A DNA stretch of 64,000 bases from Geminicoccus roseus DSM 18922. GTDB taxonomy: Bacteria > Pseudomonadota > Alphaproteobacteria > Geminicoccales > Geminicoccaceae. The stretch spans positions 4,836,373-4,900,372 of the forward strand of contig NZ_KE386572.1 of assembly GCF_000427665.1 (NCBI RefSeq), given 5' to 3'. Positions 20,027-32,716 of the stretch are shown here, in pieces. The translations under genes were made by a program, and so were the position numbers. The notes below the pieces were generated by a model that saw only the letters and a program-made list of their open reading frames with translations, was not told the origin of the DNA and made no database searches. The first letter of the stretch is position 1; each line of letters begins with the position of its first letter.

Positions 20027-21637
20027 ATGGACGCCACTCGGCGCTCGGTCTCGCTCGGTCTTTCGGCTCTGTCCCTGCTGGGTTTGACCGGCCTGAAGGA
20101 GGCGTTCGCCCAGGCGGAGGCCCAGCCGGAGCAGACCGGCCTTCGGTTCGGACCGCCGCAGCCCTTCTCGTTCGAGAACCTGGTGGCCCAGGCCGAGGCC
20201 GCCTCCCGGGAGCCCTACGCCTCGCCGATCATCCGGTTCGACGACATCCTGGACCGGATCGATCCCGAGGTGTTCGCCAGCATCCGCTACCGCGCGGATC
20301 AGGCCCTGTGGGCGGATGGCGAAGGACCTTGGCCGATCCGATTCCATCATCCGGGACGCTGGTTCAAGCGACCGGTCCACATCAATCTGGTGGAGGACGG
20401 TCAGGCCCGTGAGATCCTCTACGAGCCCTGGCTGTTCGAGTTCGGCGAGAAGGCCGACTTCGTCACCGGCCTGCCGGAGGACCTGGGCTTTGCCGGCTTC
20501 CGGGTGATGAACAAGCAGGGCGGCGGCGACTGGCTGTCGTTTCTGGGCGCGTCCTATTTCCGGGCTTCCGGCGAGCACGATCAGTACGGGATCTCGGCCA
20601 GAGGTGTAGCGATCGACATCGGCCTGCCCACGCCGGAGGAGTTCCCGGCCTTCCGCGAGTTCTGGATCTCGCGCGCGCCCGACGGCAGCGACGACCTGCT
20701 GATCCATGCCTTCCTCGACGGCCCGGCGCTGGCCGGCGCCTACCGGTTCCTGGTGAAGCGACCGGGTGCGGTCACCATGGATGTCGAGGCCAAGCTGTTC
20801 ATGCGCCATGGGGTGCAGCGCTTGGCCCTGGCTCCGCTCACCAGCATGTACTGGTTCTCCGAGACCAACCGGCACACCGCCACCGACTGGCGGCCGGAGA
20901 TCCACGACAGCGACGGACTGGCGATCTGGACCGGCGCCGGCGAGCGGCTGTGGCGGCCGCTGAACAATCCTGCGCAGCTGATGGTGTCCTCGTTCGCCGA
21001 CACCGACCCGAAGGGGTTCGGCCTCCTGCAGCGCGACCGCTCGTTCAGCTCCTATGAGGACGATTCGCTGTTCTACGAGCGGCGGCCGTCCCTTTGGGTC
21101 GAGCCGCTGCAGCCCTGGGGCAAGGGTGCGGTGCAGCTCGTCGAGATCCCGACCAATGTCGAGATCCACGACAACATCGCCGCCTACTGGGTCCCGGAGG
21201 CAAAGACCGAGGCGGGCACCAGGTTCGACCTGGCCTGGCGCCTCTACTGGCAGGACGCAATCCCCGAGCCGCCGTCGGTTGCCCGCTGCGTCGCGACCCG
21301 GATCGGCAAGGGCGGACTGCCCGGGGCGATGCAGGAGGGCGACCAGAAGCGGTTCGCCGTGGATTTCGAGGGACCGGCCCTGGAGCCTTTGCGCAAGGGC
21401 GAGGACGTCCAGGCGGTGGTGGCCGCCTCGCGTGGCGAGATCGTCAACGCCTTCGCCTTCCAGCTGGTCGGCACCAAGCGCTGGCGCGCGATCTTCGAGT
21501 TGTCGGTGGATGGCCAGGAACCGGTCGACCTGCGCCTGTTCCTGCGCCTGGGCGACAATGCCCTCACCGAGACCTGGCTCTACCAGTATCATCCGTTCCG
21601 CTTTGCGGCCGGGCCTTCGGGCTTCGGGGAGGAGTGA
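20027..21637 (+). CDS. opgD: Periplasmic glucan biosynthesis protein, OpgG/OpgD family
   Basis: The 536-residue protein belongs to the MdoG/OpgG family, which shapes osmoregulated periplasmic glucans. Family segments seen include FSFENLVAQAEAASREPYAS, SIRYRADQALW, FGASYFRA-like LGASYFRASGEHDQYGISAR and NRHTATDWRPEIHDSDGL. The N-terminus (MDATRRSVSLGLSALSLL) has a twin-arginine-like signal, which suits OpgD more than OpgG; the symbol is tentative. ATG at 20027 has GAGGAA five bases upstream. ATG at 20000 is in frame but poorly spaced and sits in a small hairpin. No opgH glucosyltransferase gene is in the window. Confidence 0.85.
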   Translation: MDATRRSVSLGLSALSLLGLTGLKEAFAQAEAQPEQTGLRFGPPQPFSFENLVAQAEAASREPYASPIIRFDDILDRIDPEVFASIRYRADQALWADGEGPWPIRFHHPGRWFKRPVHINLVEDGQAREILYEPWLFEFGEKADFVTGLPEDLGFAGFRVMNKQGGGDWLSFLGASYFRASGEHDQYGISARGVAIDIGLPTPEEFPAFREFWISRAPDGSDDLLIHAFLDGPALAGAYRFLVKRPGAVTMDVEAKLFMRHGVQRLALAPLTSMYWFSETNRHTATDWRPEIHDSDGLAIWTGAGERLWRPLNNPAQLMVSSFADTDPKGFGLLQRDRSFSSYEDDSLFYERRPSLWVEPLQPWGKGAVQLVEIPTNVEIHDNIAAYWVPEAKTEAGTRFDLAWRLYWQDAIPEPPSVARCVATRIGKGGLPGAMQEGDQKRFAVDFEGPALEPLRKGEDVQAVVAASRGEIVNAFAFQLVGTKRWRAIFELSVDGQEPVDLRLFLRLGDNALTETWLYQYHPFRFAAGPSGFGEE

Positions 21638-21640
21638 ATC

Positions 21641-22414
21641 TTGGCATATACGAACATTCTGGTGGACCGGCGGGATGCGGTCGGACTGATCACGCTCAAC
21701 CGTCCCAAGGCGCTCAACGCCTTGAACGACGAGCTGATCGCCGAGCTGAACGCCGCGCTGGATGGGTTCGACGCGAATCCGGAGATTGCGGCCACCGTGA
21801 TCACGGGCTCGGAGAAGGCATTCGCCGCCGGCGCCGACGTCAAGCAGATGGCCGAGATGGGCTTCGTTGAGGCCTATGAGAGTGACTTCATCGCCGGCTG
21901 GGCCAAGGTCGCCGACAAGCGCAAGCCGCTGATCGCGGCGGTTGCCGGCTATGCCCTCGGGGGAGGATGCGAGCTCGCGATGATGTGCGACATCATCATC
22001 GCCGCCGAGAATGCGCGGTTCGGCCAGCCGGAGATCAATCTGGGCACCCTGCCCGGGGCGGGCGGCACCCAGCGCCTGGTCCGCGCGGTCGGCAAGTCCA
22101 AGGCGATGGACATGATCCTGACCGGCCGGATGATGGATGCCGCCGAGGCGGAGCGCTCCGGCCTGGTCACCCGGGTGGTACCCGCCGCCGAACTGCTGGA
22201 CGAGGCGATCAAGATCGCCCAGGCGATCGCCGGCAAGAGCAAGCCTGCCGTGCGGATGGCCAAGGATGCGGTGAACGCCGCCTTCGAGACCTCGCTGGCC
22301 GAGGGACTGCGCTACGAGCGGCGCGCCTTCTATGCCAGCTTCGCCACCGAGGACCGAAGCGAAGGCATGAACGCCTTCGTGGAGAAGCGCTCGCCGAACT
22401 TCCAGCACCGCTGA
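21641..22414 (+). CDS. Enoyl-CoA hydratase
   Basis: A 257-residue crotonase-fold protein that adds water to trans-2-enoyl-CoA in fatty-acid beta-oxidation. The oxyanion-hole and catalytic segments are present: [38 protein letters not shown] and [19 protein letters not shown], with both catalytic glutamates. It starts at TTG, three bases after the opgD stop and behind a strong GGGGAGGAG ribosome site. An enoyl-CoA hydratase gene beside rpsT-dnaA is a recurring alphaproteobacterial arrangement. Confidence 0.93.
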   Translation: MAYTNILVDRRDAVGLITLNRPKALNALNDELIAELNAALDGFDANPEIAATVITGSEKAFAAGADVKQMAEMGFVEAYESDFIAGWAKVADKRKPLIAAVAGYALGGGCELAMMCDIIIAAENARFGQPEINLGTLPGAGGTQRLVRAVGKSKAMDMILTGRMMDAAEAERSGLVTRVVPAAELLDEAIKIAQAIAGKSKPAVRMAKDAVNAAFETSLAEGLRYERRAFYASFATEDRSEGMNAFVEKRSPNFQHR

Positions 22415-22438
22415 GCGGCCGGCTGGTTCCGGCATCAT

Positions 22439-22482
22439 TGGGGATAAGCCTGGGTTGACGTGGGCGCAGCCTGGGGATAAGA
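22439..22482 (+). promoter_or_regulatory. Candidate rpsT promoter with two TGGGGATAAG repeats
   Basis: TTGACG at 22455-22460 and ATAAGA at 22477-22482 are 16 bases apart, a plausible sigma-70 pair 35 bases before the rpsT start. The decamer TGGGGATAAG occurs at 22439 and again at 22472. Read on the other strand each gives TTATCCCCA, one base away from the DnaA-box consensus TTATCCACA, so DnaA binding is possible but unproven. Confidence 0.35.
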
Positions 22483-22516
22483 GCCCTTCTCACTCTGAAC
22501 ATTGGGCAATCGCATC

Positions 22517-22792
22517 GTGGCGCATACGCTTTCCGCGAAGAAACGGGTGCGGCAGACCGAGGCGCGAACCGCGCGCAATCGGGCTCGCACCAGCAAGATC
22601 AAGACCTTTATGAAGAAGGTGGAAGCCGCGGTCGCCAAGGGCGATGCGGATGCCGCCGCCGCCGCGTTCAAGCTGGCGCAGCCTCAGCTGGCACGTGGTG
22701 TCGGCAAGGGCGTGCTGCACAAGAACACGGCTGCGCGGCGTATTTCGCGCCTGGCCCATCAGGTGAAAAAGCTCGCGGCAGCCGCCGCCTGA
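22517..22792 (+). CDS. rpsT: Small ribosomal subunit protein bS20
   Basis: This 91-residue, strongly basic protein binds 16S rRNA early in 30S assembly. The N-terminus [19 protein letters not shown] and the segment [20 protein letters not shown] are diagnostic. The start is taken as GTG at 22517; TTG at 22502 would add five residues. It is a single-gene transcript by appearance, with its own promoter candidate and a strong terminator. The position before dnaA is conserved in alphaproteobacteria. Confidence 0.96.
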   Translation: MAHTLSAKKRVRQTEARTARNRARTSKIKTFMKKVEAAVAKGDADAAAAAFKLAQPQLARGVGKGVLHKNTAARRISRLAHQVKKLAAAAA

Positions 22793-22812
22793 TTTTTCCG
22801 CAGTTTTCGAAG

Positions 22813-22853
22813 AACAAGCGGCGGTGGCGCAAGTCATCGCCGCTTGTTTTGTT
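22813..22853 (+). terminator. Rho-independent terminator of rpsT
   Basis: AACAAGCGGCG (22813-22823) pairs perfectly with CGCCGCTTGTT (22838-22848), the stem is extended by a few inner pairs, and the 3' side runs into TTTTGTTGT. This is the most canonical terminator in the window. Confidence 0.85.
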
Positions 22854-23278
22854 GTATTCTGTTTTCCTTATATTAGCTGTCCGCGATCTTTCAACCTATG
22901 AGAGAATTTTCGTTTGTGGCAGATCGGATGCTTGCCTCCCCCCTGCCTCGGCATTACTATCGTCAGACGTTCAGCCGCCTTGTTGTGGCGTCGAATTTCG
23001 GTCGAGTATTTAACCTTTAGGTCTGAGAACCATTTCGCGACGGCATAGTAACTGGACCAGCTCGGGACAGCTTATTCTATCGCCGAAGTCGAAAAAACGC
23101 GGTCCCAGCCCTTGCTCGAACTGTTTCGACGTGGCGCCGGCAGGTGAAGCCCCCAGCATTGCGGGCCGATCGATGCGGGCAGGCGGCCGGATACGAACGA
23201 AACGCGGTTCGATCGGCAGGGTCGTCTTCACCCTCGATCGGATCTTGGTGACAACGCGACAGCCGGGTCAGGGTACGG
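22854..23278. other. Intergenic region upstream of dnaA
   Basis: About 425 bases without a convincing gene. The first half is clearly richer in A and T than the surroundings (for example TTATATTAG near 22868 and TATTTAACCTTTAG near 23008). It probably carries the dnaA promoter. I searched by eye for TTATCCACA-type DnaA boxes and found no close match, so I do not call an origin here. Confidence 0.5.
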
Positions 23279-24667
23279 ATGATCGTGCCGCAGTCGAGCG
23301 ATCTGGATACGCAGTGGGCACAGGTACGTAACCTCCTGCGCGCCGAAGTGGGCGACACCGCCTTCAGCACCTGGCTGAAGCCGTTGCTCGCCCTCGGCAT
23401 CGAGGGCGACCGCGGCCTGGTCTCGGTCCCGACCCAGTTCATGCGGGACTGGGTGGCGGCCCACTATGCCGACCGGATCCGGATGCTCTGGAACGGGGTG
23501 AACAGCCAGATCCGCTCGATCACCCTGGTGGTCGTGCAGGGCAAGGGCGCGCCCGGCAGTGCCGGCACCATCGTGAACCGCGAGCAGCCGCCCTTGCGGG
23601 TGGTGGAGCCGCAGCCGCGGCCGGTCAACGACACGCCCGACGAGCTGTCCGTGCAGCTCGACCCGCGCCTGACCTTCGAGAACTTCGTGGTCGGCAAGCC
23701 GAACGAGTTCGCGGTGGCGGCGGCCGAGCGGGTGGCGACCTCGCCCAAGCCCATGTTCAATCCGCTGTTCCTTTATGGCGGGGTCGGCCTCGGCAAGACC
23801 CATCTCATGCACGCGATCGGCCATCGGTTCATGCAGATCGATCCGACCAAGAAGATCGTGTTCATGACCGCAGAAAAGTTCATGTACCAGTTCGTACGTG
23901 CCCTGCGGATCAAGGAGACCATCGCGTTCAAGGAAATGTTCCGTTCCGTCGACCTGCTGATGGTGGACGACGTGCAGTTCATTTCGGGCAAGGACAGTAC
24001 ACAGGAAGAATTCTTCCACACCTTCAACACGCTGGTGGACCGCGGCAAGCAGATCGTGATTTCTGCGGATCGCAGTCCGTCTGACCTGTCGGGCCTGGAG
24101 GAGCGGATCCGCTCCCGGCTGGGCTGGGGCCTGGTCGCCGACATCCATCCCACCACCTACGAGCTGCGCCTGGGCATCCTGCAGGCCAAGGCTGAGCAAC
24201 TCCGCTCCGACGTGCCGCAGCGTGTCCTGGAGTTCCTGGCGGCCAGGATCACCTCGAACGTCCGCGAGCTGGAAGGCGCCCTGAACCGGATGGTCCATCA
24301 GGCCAGCCTGACCAATCGGGCGGTCTCGGTCGACATGGCCCAGGAGATCCTCCACGACCTCCTGCGCGCCAATGACCGCCGGGTGACGATCGAGGAGATC
24401 CAGAAGGCCTGTGCCGAGCACTACCAGATGAAGATGTCCGACCTGACCGGGCCGCGCCGTTCCCGCGCAATCGCCCGCCCGCGCCAGGCCGCCATGTATC
24501 TGTGCAAGCAGCTGACCCCCCGCTCGCTGCCCGAGATCGGCAAGAAGTTCGGCAACCGCGACCACACCACGGTCATGCATGCCGTCCGGCAGATCGAGAA
24601 GCTGGCCGGCGAGGACCGGCAGCTCGCCGACGACATCGAGCTGCTCAAGCGGCGCTTGATGAGCTGA
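23279..24667 (+). CDS. dnaA: Chromosomal replication initiator DnaA
   Basis: DnaA binds origin DnaA boxes and melts the origin. The 462-residue chain has domain I at the N-terminus ([20 protein letters not shown]), the AAA+ domain with GGVGLGKT at residues 167-174 and [20 protein letters not shown], and the C-terminal DNA-binding domain with [21 protein letters not shown] at 23279 gives [13 protein letters not shown]. It is separated from dnaN by two accessory-looking genes, which breaks the usual dnaA-dnaN contact. Confidence 0.98.
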   Translation: MIVPQSSDLDTQWAQVRNLLRAEVGDTAFSTWLKPLLALGIEGDRGLVSVPTQFMRDWVAAHYADRIRMLWNGVNSQIRSITLVVVQGKGAPGSAGTIVNREQPPLRVVEPQPRPVNDTPDELSVQLDPRLTFENFVVGKPNEFAVAAAERVATSPKPMFNPLFLYGGVGLGKTHLMHAIGHRFMQIDPTKKIVFMTAEKFMYQFVRALRIKETIAFKEMFRSVDLLMVDDVQFISGKDSTQEEFFHTFNTLVDRGKQIVISADRSPSDLSGLEERIRSRLGWGLVADIHPTTYELRLGILQAKAEQLRSDVPQRVLEFLAARITSNVRELEGALNRMVHQASLTNRAVSVDMAQEILHDLLRANDRRVTIEEIQKACAEHYQMKMSDLTGPRRSRAIARPRQAAMYLCKQLTPRSLPEIGKKFGNRDHTTVMHAVRQIEKLAGEDRQLADDIELLKRRLMS

Positions 24668-24675
24668 CGGTCCGG

Positions 24676-24705
24676 CGGCAGGATCCATGCCGTTCGTTCC
24701 TGCCG
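24676..24705 (+). terminator. 7-bp hairpin just after dnaA
   Basis: CGGCAGG and CCTGCCG pair across a 16-base loop, starting nine bases after the dnaA stop. There is no T-run, so it is at best a weak terminator. It encloses an ATG (24687) that is in frame with the following gene, which argues for using the later ATG. Confidence 0.35.
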
Positions 24706-24749
24706 TGATCGCTGCCGACAGCGGAGGGAATGCCGGTGTCGGATCGCCC

Positions 24750-25610
24750 ATGAGACACGTCCTTTACGTTTTTTCAGATCCTGGCGTCCCAGGAGCTTGC
24801 AAGATTGGCAAGGACCTGCACTGGCCGTCCCGCTTCAAGCAGGCCCGCTGCCACACACCCCGGGGGATCGTTGTCGAGGGCGTGTTCGGCTTTACCACCA
24901 AGGTGGACGTCGAGGCGGCTGAACGGGCCGTCCATCGGCTCTTGCCGCTGCATCGGCGACTGGGCGACGTGAACGAGTGGTTCGACCTGCCGGCGGCCGA
25001 AGCGATCCGGCGCCTGCAATCCGCCGCTATCATCGATGCATCCTCCGCCGGCCCCGCCGCCCCGCCATCGCTGCCCGCCTCCGCGCGCTTCTACGACGAC
25101 TGGCGGGACCATCGCCCGGCCGTCGACCGGTTCCGCTGGCAGCTCTGGCTCTTCCGCGAACAGGCACCGGAACAGCGGCTGAAGCTCGCCTATGGCGCGC
25201 TGCATGACACTGCCTTCCGCTATGCCTTCACCTACAATCCCTGGCCGGTGCGCCTGGTGGCAGGCTTCGAGCACCGCTCGGCCGTCCCGGCGGAAGACGA
25301 CGGCAACCGCCGTCCGAATGCCGAAATCCGCGCCGCCTGGGAGGCCGTGCAGCACCGGATGGGCTCGCCCGGCGCCGAAGAAGTGGGTTGGCTCAAGGCT
25401 GGAAGCCAGTCCGGCCCTGTTTCGGCGATCCTGCGCGAGTTCCAGATCGTCCCGTTCCGCCTCGATCGGCCGAAGCCGCCGGGCGTCCGTCCCAAGGACA
25501 GCAGCGTCGCTGCGCTCGCCATCGGCGCGGTGCCGCCCCAGTCGCGGGTATGCCCCTGTCCGGCGATCTATCCCGCCGAGGGTGCTTCCTGGTCGGGACA
25601 GATCCGGTGA
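24750..25610 (+). CDS. Uncharacterised protein with T5orf172-like GIY-YIG nuclease domain
   Basis: The first 80 residues match the T5orf172/MUG113 branch of the GIY-YIG nuclease fold. HVLYVFS (3-9) stands for GIY, and CKIGKD (17-22) for YIG with the typical preceding lysine. R28 in RFKQAR, the TP of CHTPRG, E58 with H62 in [11 protein letters not shown], and NEWFDL (75-80) complete the pattern. The remaining about 200 residues are of no family I recognise. ATG at 24750 starts two residues before the domain; ATG at 24687 would add 21 residues. The TGA overlaps the GTG of the next gene, so the two are translationally coupled. Function is unknown; nuclease activity is inferred from motifs only. 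Confidence 0.7.
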   Translation: MRHVLYVFSDPGVPGACKIGKDLHWPSRFKQARCHTPRGIVVEGVFGFTTKVDVEAAERAVHRLLPLHRRLGDVNEWFDLPAAEAIRRLQSAAIIDASSAGPAAPPSLPASARFYDDWRDHRPAVDRFRWQLWLFREQAPEQRLKLAYGALHDTAFRYAFTYNPWPVRLVAGFEHRSAVPAEDDGNRRPNAEIRAAWEAVQHRMGSPGAEEVGWLKAGSQSGPVSAILREFQIVPFRLDRPKPPGVRPKDSSVAALAIGAVPPQSRVCPCPAIYPAEGASWSGQIR

Positions 25611-26236
25611 GCGGCATCAAGTTCGTCGACCCCTTGTTCAGCCTGGCCGAGGACGAGCGCGTCCTCCTGGAGCGCTGCGTCCACGCCTCCGTGCTGCGCA
25701 CCGCCTCGCCGCTCAAGGCCCACGAGCGGGTGCGTCTGAGCGAACAGATTGCGACCAGGGCAGCCCTGGCCCTGGTCGCTCAAAGAGACGGCCGGCACCA
25801 CATCGAGGATGCCAACCTCCGGCGCCGCAACCAGCCGGGATATGATTTTCTGATCGACGGCCGCATTCGGATCCAGCTCAAGGGCAACAGCTTTGTCGAG
25901 AGCATCAGCTGGGCGCACACCCCTGATCCGGCCGCGCCCGACCTTGGTTTCGATCTCCTGGTGGCCGCTGACCTGGGCGTGGTTCTGGACGGGCGGGTCG
26001 GGCGTCTGGCCGCCAAGCCCATCCCGGTGAAGCCGGTCATCGACTTCTATCTGGTGCCGGGCGACGTGGTCCGCGGCTGGGTGGCGCAGCGCCGGCGTGT
26101 GAACGCCCGGGGGGCGCACATCTATCTCTACAAGTACCCGCTGACGCCCGGCACGAGAGAGGACCAGGGCCAGACCCGCGAGCTCGCGGAGTGGCAGGGC
26201 CGCTTCGACGTCCTGGACCGCCTGCTGCGGCATTGA
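25607..26236 (+). CDS. Uncharacterised protein with PD-(D/E)XK-like motif
   Basis: A 209-residue protein I do not recognise as a named family. Residues 77-93 read PGYDFLIDGRIRIQLKG, so D80 is followed by Q90-x-K92. With E46 upstream in a helix-like stretch, this is the D...(E/Q)xK pattern of restriction-endonuclease-fold proteins. The C-terminal half (VKPVIDFYLVPGD, GAHIYLYKYPL) looks like beta strands. GTG at 25607 overlaps the stop of the GIY-YIG-like gene; the frame extends upstream within that gene without support. The two genes form a pair wedged between dnaA and dnaN. The nuclease fold is inferred from a short motif and needs a structure or profile check. Confidence 0.55.
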   Translation: MSGIKFVDPLFSLAEDERVLLERCVHASVLRTASPLKAHERVRLSEQIATRAALALVAQRDGRHHIEDANLRRRNQPGYDFLIDGRIRIQLKGNSFVESISWAHTPDPAAPDLGFDLLVAADLGVVLDGRVGRLAAKPIPVKPVIDFYLVPGDVVRGWVAQRRRVNARGAHIYLYKYPLTPGTREDQGQTRELAEWQGRFDVLDRLLRH

Positions 26237-26359
26237 ACCTGCGGGAACGCACCGATTCCGCCGAAAATTCGTGAACTTAGCGCTGGAGCCTGCTAGCTTC
26301 GGCGACCCGGCACGATATTCGTGGACGGGGTTCCGTGATCATTGCGACTTGCCCCGACC

Positions 26360-27483
26360 ATGAAGCTGACCATCGAGCGCGCGCCCCTGCTCAAGTCGCT
26401 TGGCTATGTCCAGAGCGTTGTCGAGCGGCGTACGACGATCCCGATCCTGTCCAACGTGCGGCTGGAGGCGCAAGGCGATGAGCTGCTGCTCACCGCCACG
26501 GACATGGACCTGACCCTGGTCTCGCGGGAGGCCGCCGAGATTGCCGAGCCCGGCACCACCACGGTGGCGGCGCATACTCTCTACGAGATCGTCCGCCGCC
26601 TGGCGGAAGGTGCCGTGATCGAGCTGGAGCAGCCGAACGGCAGCACCGACATGCATCTGCGCTCGGGACGCTCGTCCTTCGTGCTGCCGGCCCTCGCCGC
26701 CGACGAGTTCCCGGCGATGAACGAGGAGGACCTGGGCGTCTCCTTCGAGCTGTCCGCGGCAACCTTGCGCAAGCTGTTCGACAAGACCCGTTTCGCGATG
26801 TCGAGCGAGGAGACCCGCTACTACCTGAACGGGGTGCATCTCCACGCCACCCGCGGCGAGGGCGCTGCCGCCACGCTGCGCGCGGTCGCCACGGACGGAC
26901 ATCGGCTGGCCCGGGTCGAGACCCCGCTGCCCGAGGGCGCCAAGGGCATCCCGCCGGTGATTGTCCCGAAGAAGACGGTCGGCGAGGTCCGCCGGCTGCT
27001 GGACGCCCTGGACCAGGACGCCGAGGTCGGCATCGCCCTTTCGCCCTCGCGGATCCGTTTCCAGATCGGCACCACCGTGCTGGTCTCCCGCCTGATCGAC
27101 GGCACCTTCCCCGACTACGAGCGGGTGATCCCGCAGGCCAACGACAAGGTGGCCCTGGTCGATGCCAAGGCCTTCGCGGTTGCGATCGACCGGGTCGCGA
27201 CCGTGGCCACCGACAAGGTCCGGGCGGTCAAGCTCGGGTTCGGCGACGGCAGGGTGGTGGCGTCGGCGGTCAGTGCCGAGGCCGGCCGCGCCCAGGACGA
27301 GGTCGACTGCGAACTGTCCGGCGGCGAGATCGAGATCGGCTTCAACGCCCGCTACGTCATGGACATCACCCAGCAGGTCCAAGGCGACACGATCCGCCTG
27401 GAGATGGCCAGCGCGGCCTCCCCAACCCTGATTCGTGATCCCGAGGACGTCGCCACCATCTACGTGCTGATGCCGATGCGGGT

Positions 27484-27487
<4 letters not shown>
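26360..27487 (+). CDS. dnaN: DNA polymerase III sliding clamp (beta subunit)
   Basis: The 375-residue protein is the ring clamp that tethers polymerase III. It starts MKLTIERAPLLKSLGYVQSVVERR and shows the clamp signatures TIPILSNVRLEA, LVSRLIDGTFPDYERVIP and the C-terminal YVLMPMRV. ATG at 26360 is conserved, though the open frame begins six codons earlier. Its stop overlaps the recF start (ATGA). The 123 bases upstream must carry its promoter if the pair before it is not co-transcribed. Confidence 0.98.
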
Positions 27488-31045
<3,558 letters not shown>

Positions 31046-31351
31046 CCGGCGACGTGGATCGGGCGGGACATGGCGCTGGCTCGGAACGGCTGCCCCGTGG
31101 CACCCTCGCCACGGTGATGGGTTGCGAGGGCTGCGTCATGTCGGCCGCATGACGGGCGGGTTCAAAACAGCTAGGGCTCGCTTCATGAGTCGGTCCGGAG
31201 CGGCACGGTTGAGAAACGGACCTCCGTGCCTGCAGGCGCAGAACCACTGGTTGATCGACATGAGCCAGGAGCCCTTCCATATTGGCTCACGTCACCACAA
31301 GGTCCTGGACCAGAACGAACAACAGGCTGCTAAGTAGAAGAGGAAGCATTC
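31046..31351. other. Intergenic region between gyrB and the first RTX gene
   Basis: No gene is supported in these 306 bases. There are three small hairpins: CCGTGGC/GCCACGG (31095-31114), a terminator candidate for gyrB; GGCACGG/CCGTGCC (31202-31230); and TGAGCCA/TGGCTCA (31261-31289). The last 50 bases hold GGTCCTGGA (31301) and CAGGCTGCT (31323), also found before the third RTX gene. A ribosome site AGAGGA precedes the ATG. Confidence 0.45.
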
Positions 31352-32488
31352 ATGGCCCTTATCAACGGCACGCAGGGCGACGACAACCTGGTCGGCACGC
31401 CTGAGAACGACGAGATCCATGGCCTGGGCGGCAACGACGGCATTGCCGCCGGGGCCGGCAATGACTTCGTCTTCGGCGAGGACGGCAACGACCAGCTCAA
31501 TGGCGAGGGCGGCAACGACGTCATCTTCGGCGGTATCGGCAACGATACGGCCTTCGGCGCGGCGGGCAACGACGTGCTGGAGGGCCAGGCCGGCGATGAT
31601 GACCTGTACGGCAACAACGGCGACGACACGATCCGCGGCGGCGACGGCCGCGACCGCATGTTCGGCCAGGACGGCAACGATGTGATCATCGGCGGCCTTG
31701 GCGACGACCGCTTCTATGGCGGCAATGGCAGCGACATCATGGCGGGCGGCGACGGCAACGACATTGCCCATGGCGACCGGGTCATCGCCAACGTCACGCC
31801 CACCGTGGGTGCCGCCGACCGGATCTTCACCGGCAATGGCAACGACGAGATCTATGGCGAGTTCGGCGACGACAACATCGACGGCGGCAATGGTGACGAC
31901 CTGATCTATGGCGGCAGCGTCGAGATCGTGGAGAACACCGGCAACGATGTCGGCACCGGCGGCGACGGCAACGACACGATCTTTGCCGGCGACGGCGACG
32001 ACCGCTTCTTCGGTGCGGTCGGCGACGACATCCTCAACGGCGAGGCCGGCAATGACGGCCTGTTCGGCGGGCTCGGCAACGACACCGTCGATGGCGGCGA
32101 AGGCAACGACGAGCTGGACGGCAAGCAGGGCGACGACACCCTGCTGGGCGGGCTCGGCGACGACCGGATGACCGGCGGCGACGGCAACGACATCCTGGAC
32201 GGCGGCGACGGCATCGACACGCTGATCGGCCAGGGCGGCAACGACACCATGACCGGTGGCGCTGGCGCCGACAGCTTCGTGGTGCTGCGCGCCGAGGGCG
32301 AGGCCGACACCATCACCGACTTCGAGGTGGGATCCGACCTGATCGCGCTGCGCGGGGCCGGCAACACCGTGGAGAACGCCATCGCCAACGCGACCGTGGT
32401 CGAGGGCAGCACCGTGCTCAATCTCGGCCTCAACCACACCGTGACGCTCACCGGCGTCACCGGCGTGGACACGAGCTGGTTCGGCTGA
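31352..32488 (+). CDS. RTX calcium-binding repeat protein, copy 1 (sub-type Ia)
   Basis: This 378-residue protein consists almost wholly of RTX nonapeptides (GGxGxDxux), such as [11 protein letters not shown] and [11 protein letters not shown], which bind calcium and fold into a beta-roll outside the cell. It begins MALINGTQGDDNLVGT, with no Sec signal. It ends with an ADSFVVLR...[15 protein letters not shown] module and [18 protein letters not shown], a tail consistent with a C-terminal type I secretion signal. The repeats are interrupted in the middle by a non-repeat insert after HGDR (VIANVTPTVGAADRI). No catalytic domain is visible. Copy 4 is almost identical over the last 185 codons. An extracellular matrix or adhesive role is only a guess. 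Confidence 0.88.
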   Translation: MALINGTQGDDNLVGTPENDEIHGLGGNDGIAAGAGNDFVFGEDGNDQLNGEGGNDVIFGGIGNDTAFGAAGNDVLEGQAGDDDLYGNNGDDTIRGGDGRDRMFGQDGNDVIIGGLGDDRFYGGNGSDIMAGGDGNDIAHGDRVIANVTPTVGAADRIFTGNGNDEIYGEFGDDNIDGGNGDDLIYGGSVEIVENTGNDVGTGGDGNDTIFAGDGDDRFFGAVGDDILNGEAGNDGLFGGLGNDTVDGGEGNDELDGKQGDDTLLGGLGDDRMTGGDGNDILDGGDGIDTLIGQGGNDTMTGGAGADSFVVLRAEGEADTITDFEVGSDLIALRGAGNTVENAIANATVVEGSTVLNLGLNHTVTLTGVTGVDTSWFG

Positions 32489-32496
32489 GCCGGAAG
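31934..32496 (+). repeat. Long direct repeat, first copy (3' half of RTX copy 1)
   Basis: This segment is nearly identical to 35798-36360, with a constant offset of 3864 bases and no insertions or deletions that I can see. The identity continues about eight bases past the stop codon (GCCGGAAG in both). Confidence 0.8.
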
Positions 32497-32519
32497 CGTC
32501 CAACGCCGATGTGATGGAG

Positions 32520-32555
32520 AGCCTCGGTCGTCCCTGGACCGCCGGGGCTTCTTCA
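32520..32555 (+). terminator. Hairpin after RTX copy 1
   Basis: AGCCTCGG (32520-32527) and CCGGGGCT (32542-32549) pair (one G-T), with an inner GTCC/GGAC, and are followed by TCTTC. It is a plausible terminator separating copies 1 and 2. Confidence 0.5.
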
Positions 32556-32716
32556 TGACCGGTGATGGACCGCCGTAATCTCGACTGTTCCGGCAGGCGA
32601 GAGGCAGATCGATATCCGGATGACGGACGGGCCAGGATCGCCGCAGGCCCGACCCTACGGGAACCCCCGAAATCGAGCCGGCGGCACGCCCCAAGAGAAG
32701 CGACGAGGAGAATCCC

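Noticed and set aside
22854-23278. Chromosome origin upstream of dnaA
   Set aside because: AT-rich, but no recognisable cluster of DnaA boxes. Alphaproteobacterial origins are often not next to dnaA. GC skew for the whole chromosome would be needed.
24687-24749. Upstream ATG for the GIY-YIG-like protein (24687)
   Set aside because: It lies in the loop of the hairpin after dnaA and adds 21 residues with no domain content. It cannot be fully excluded.
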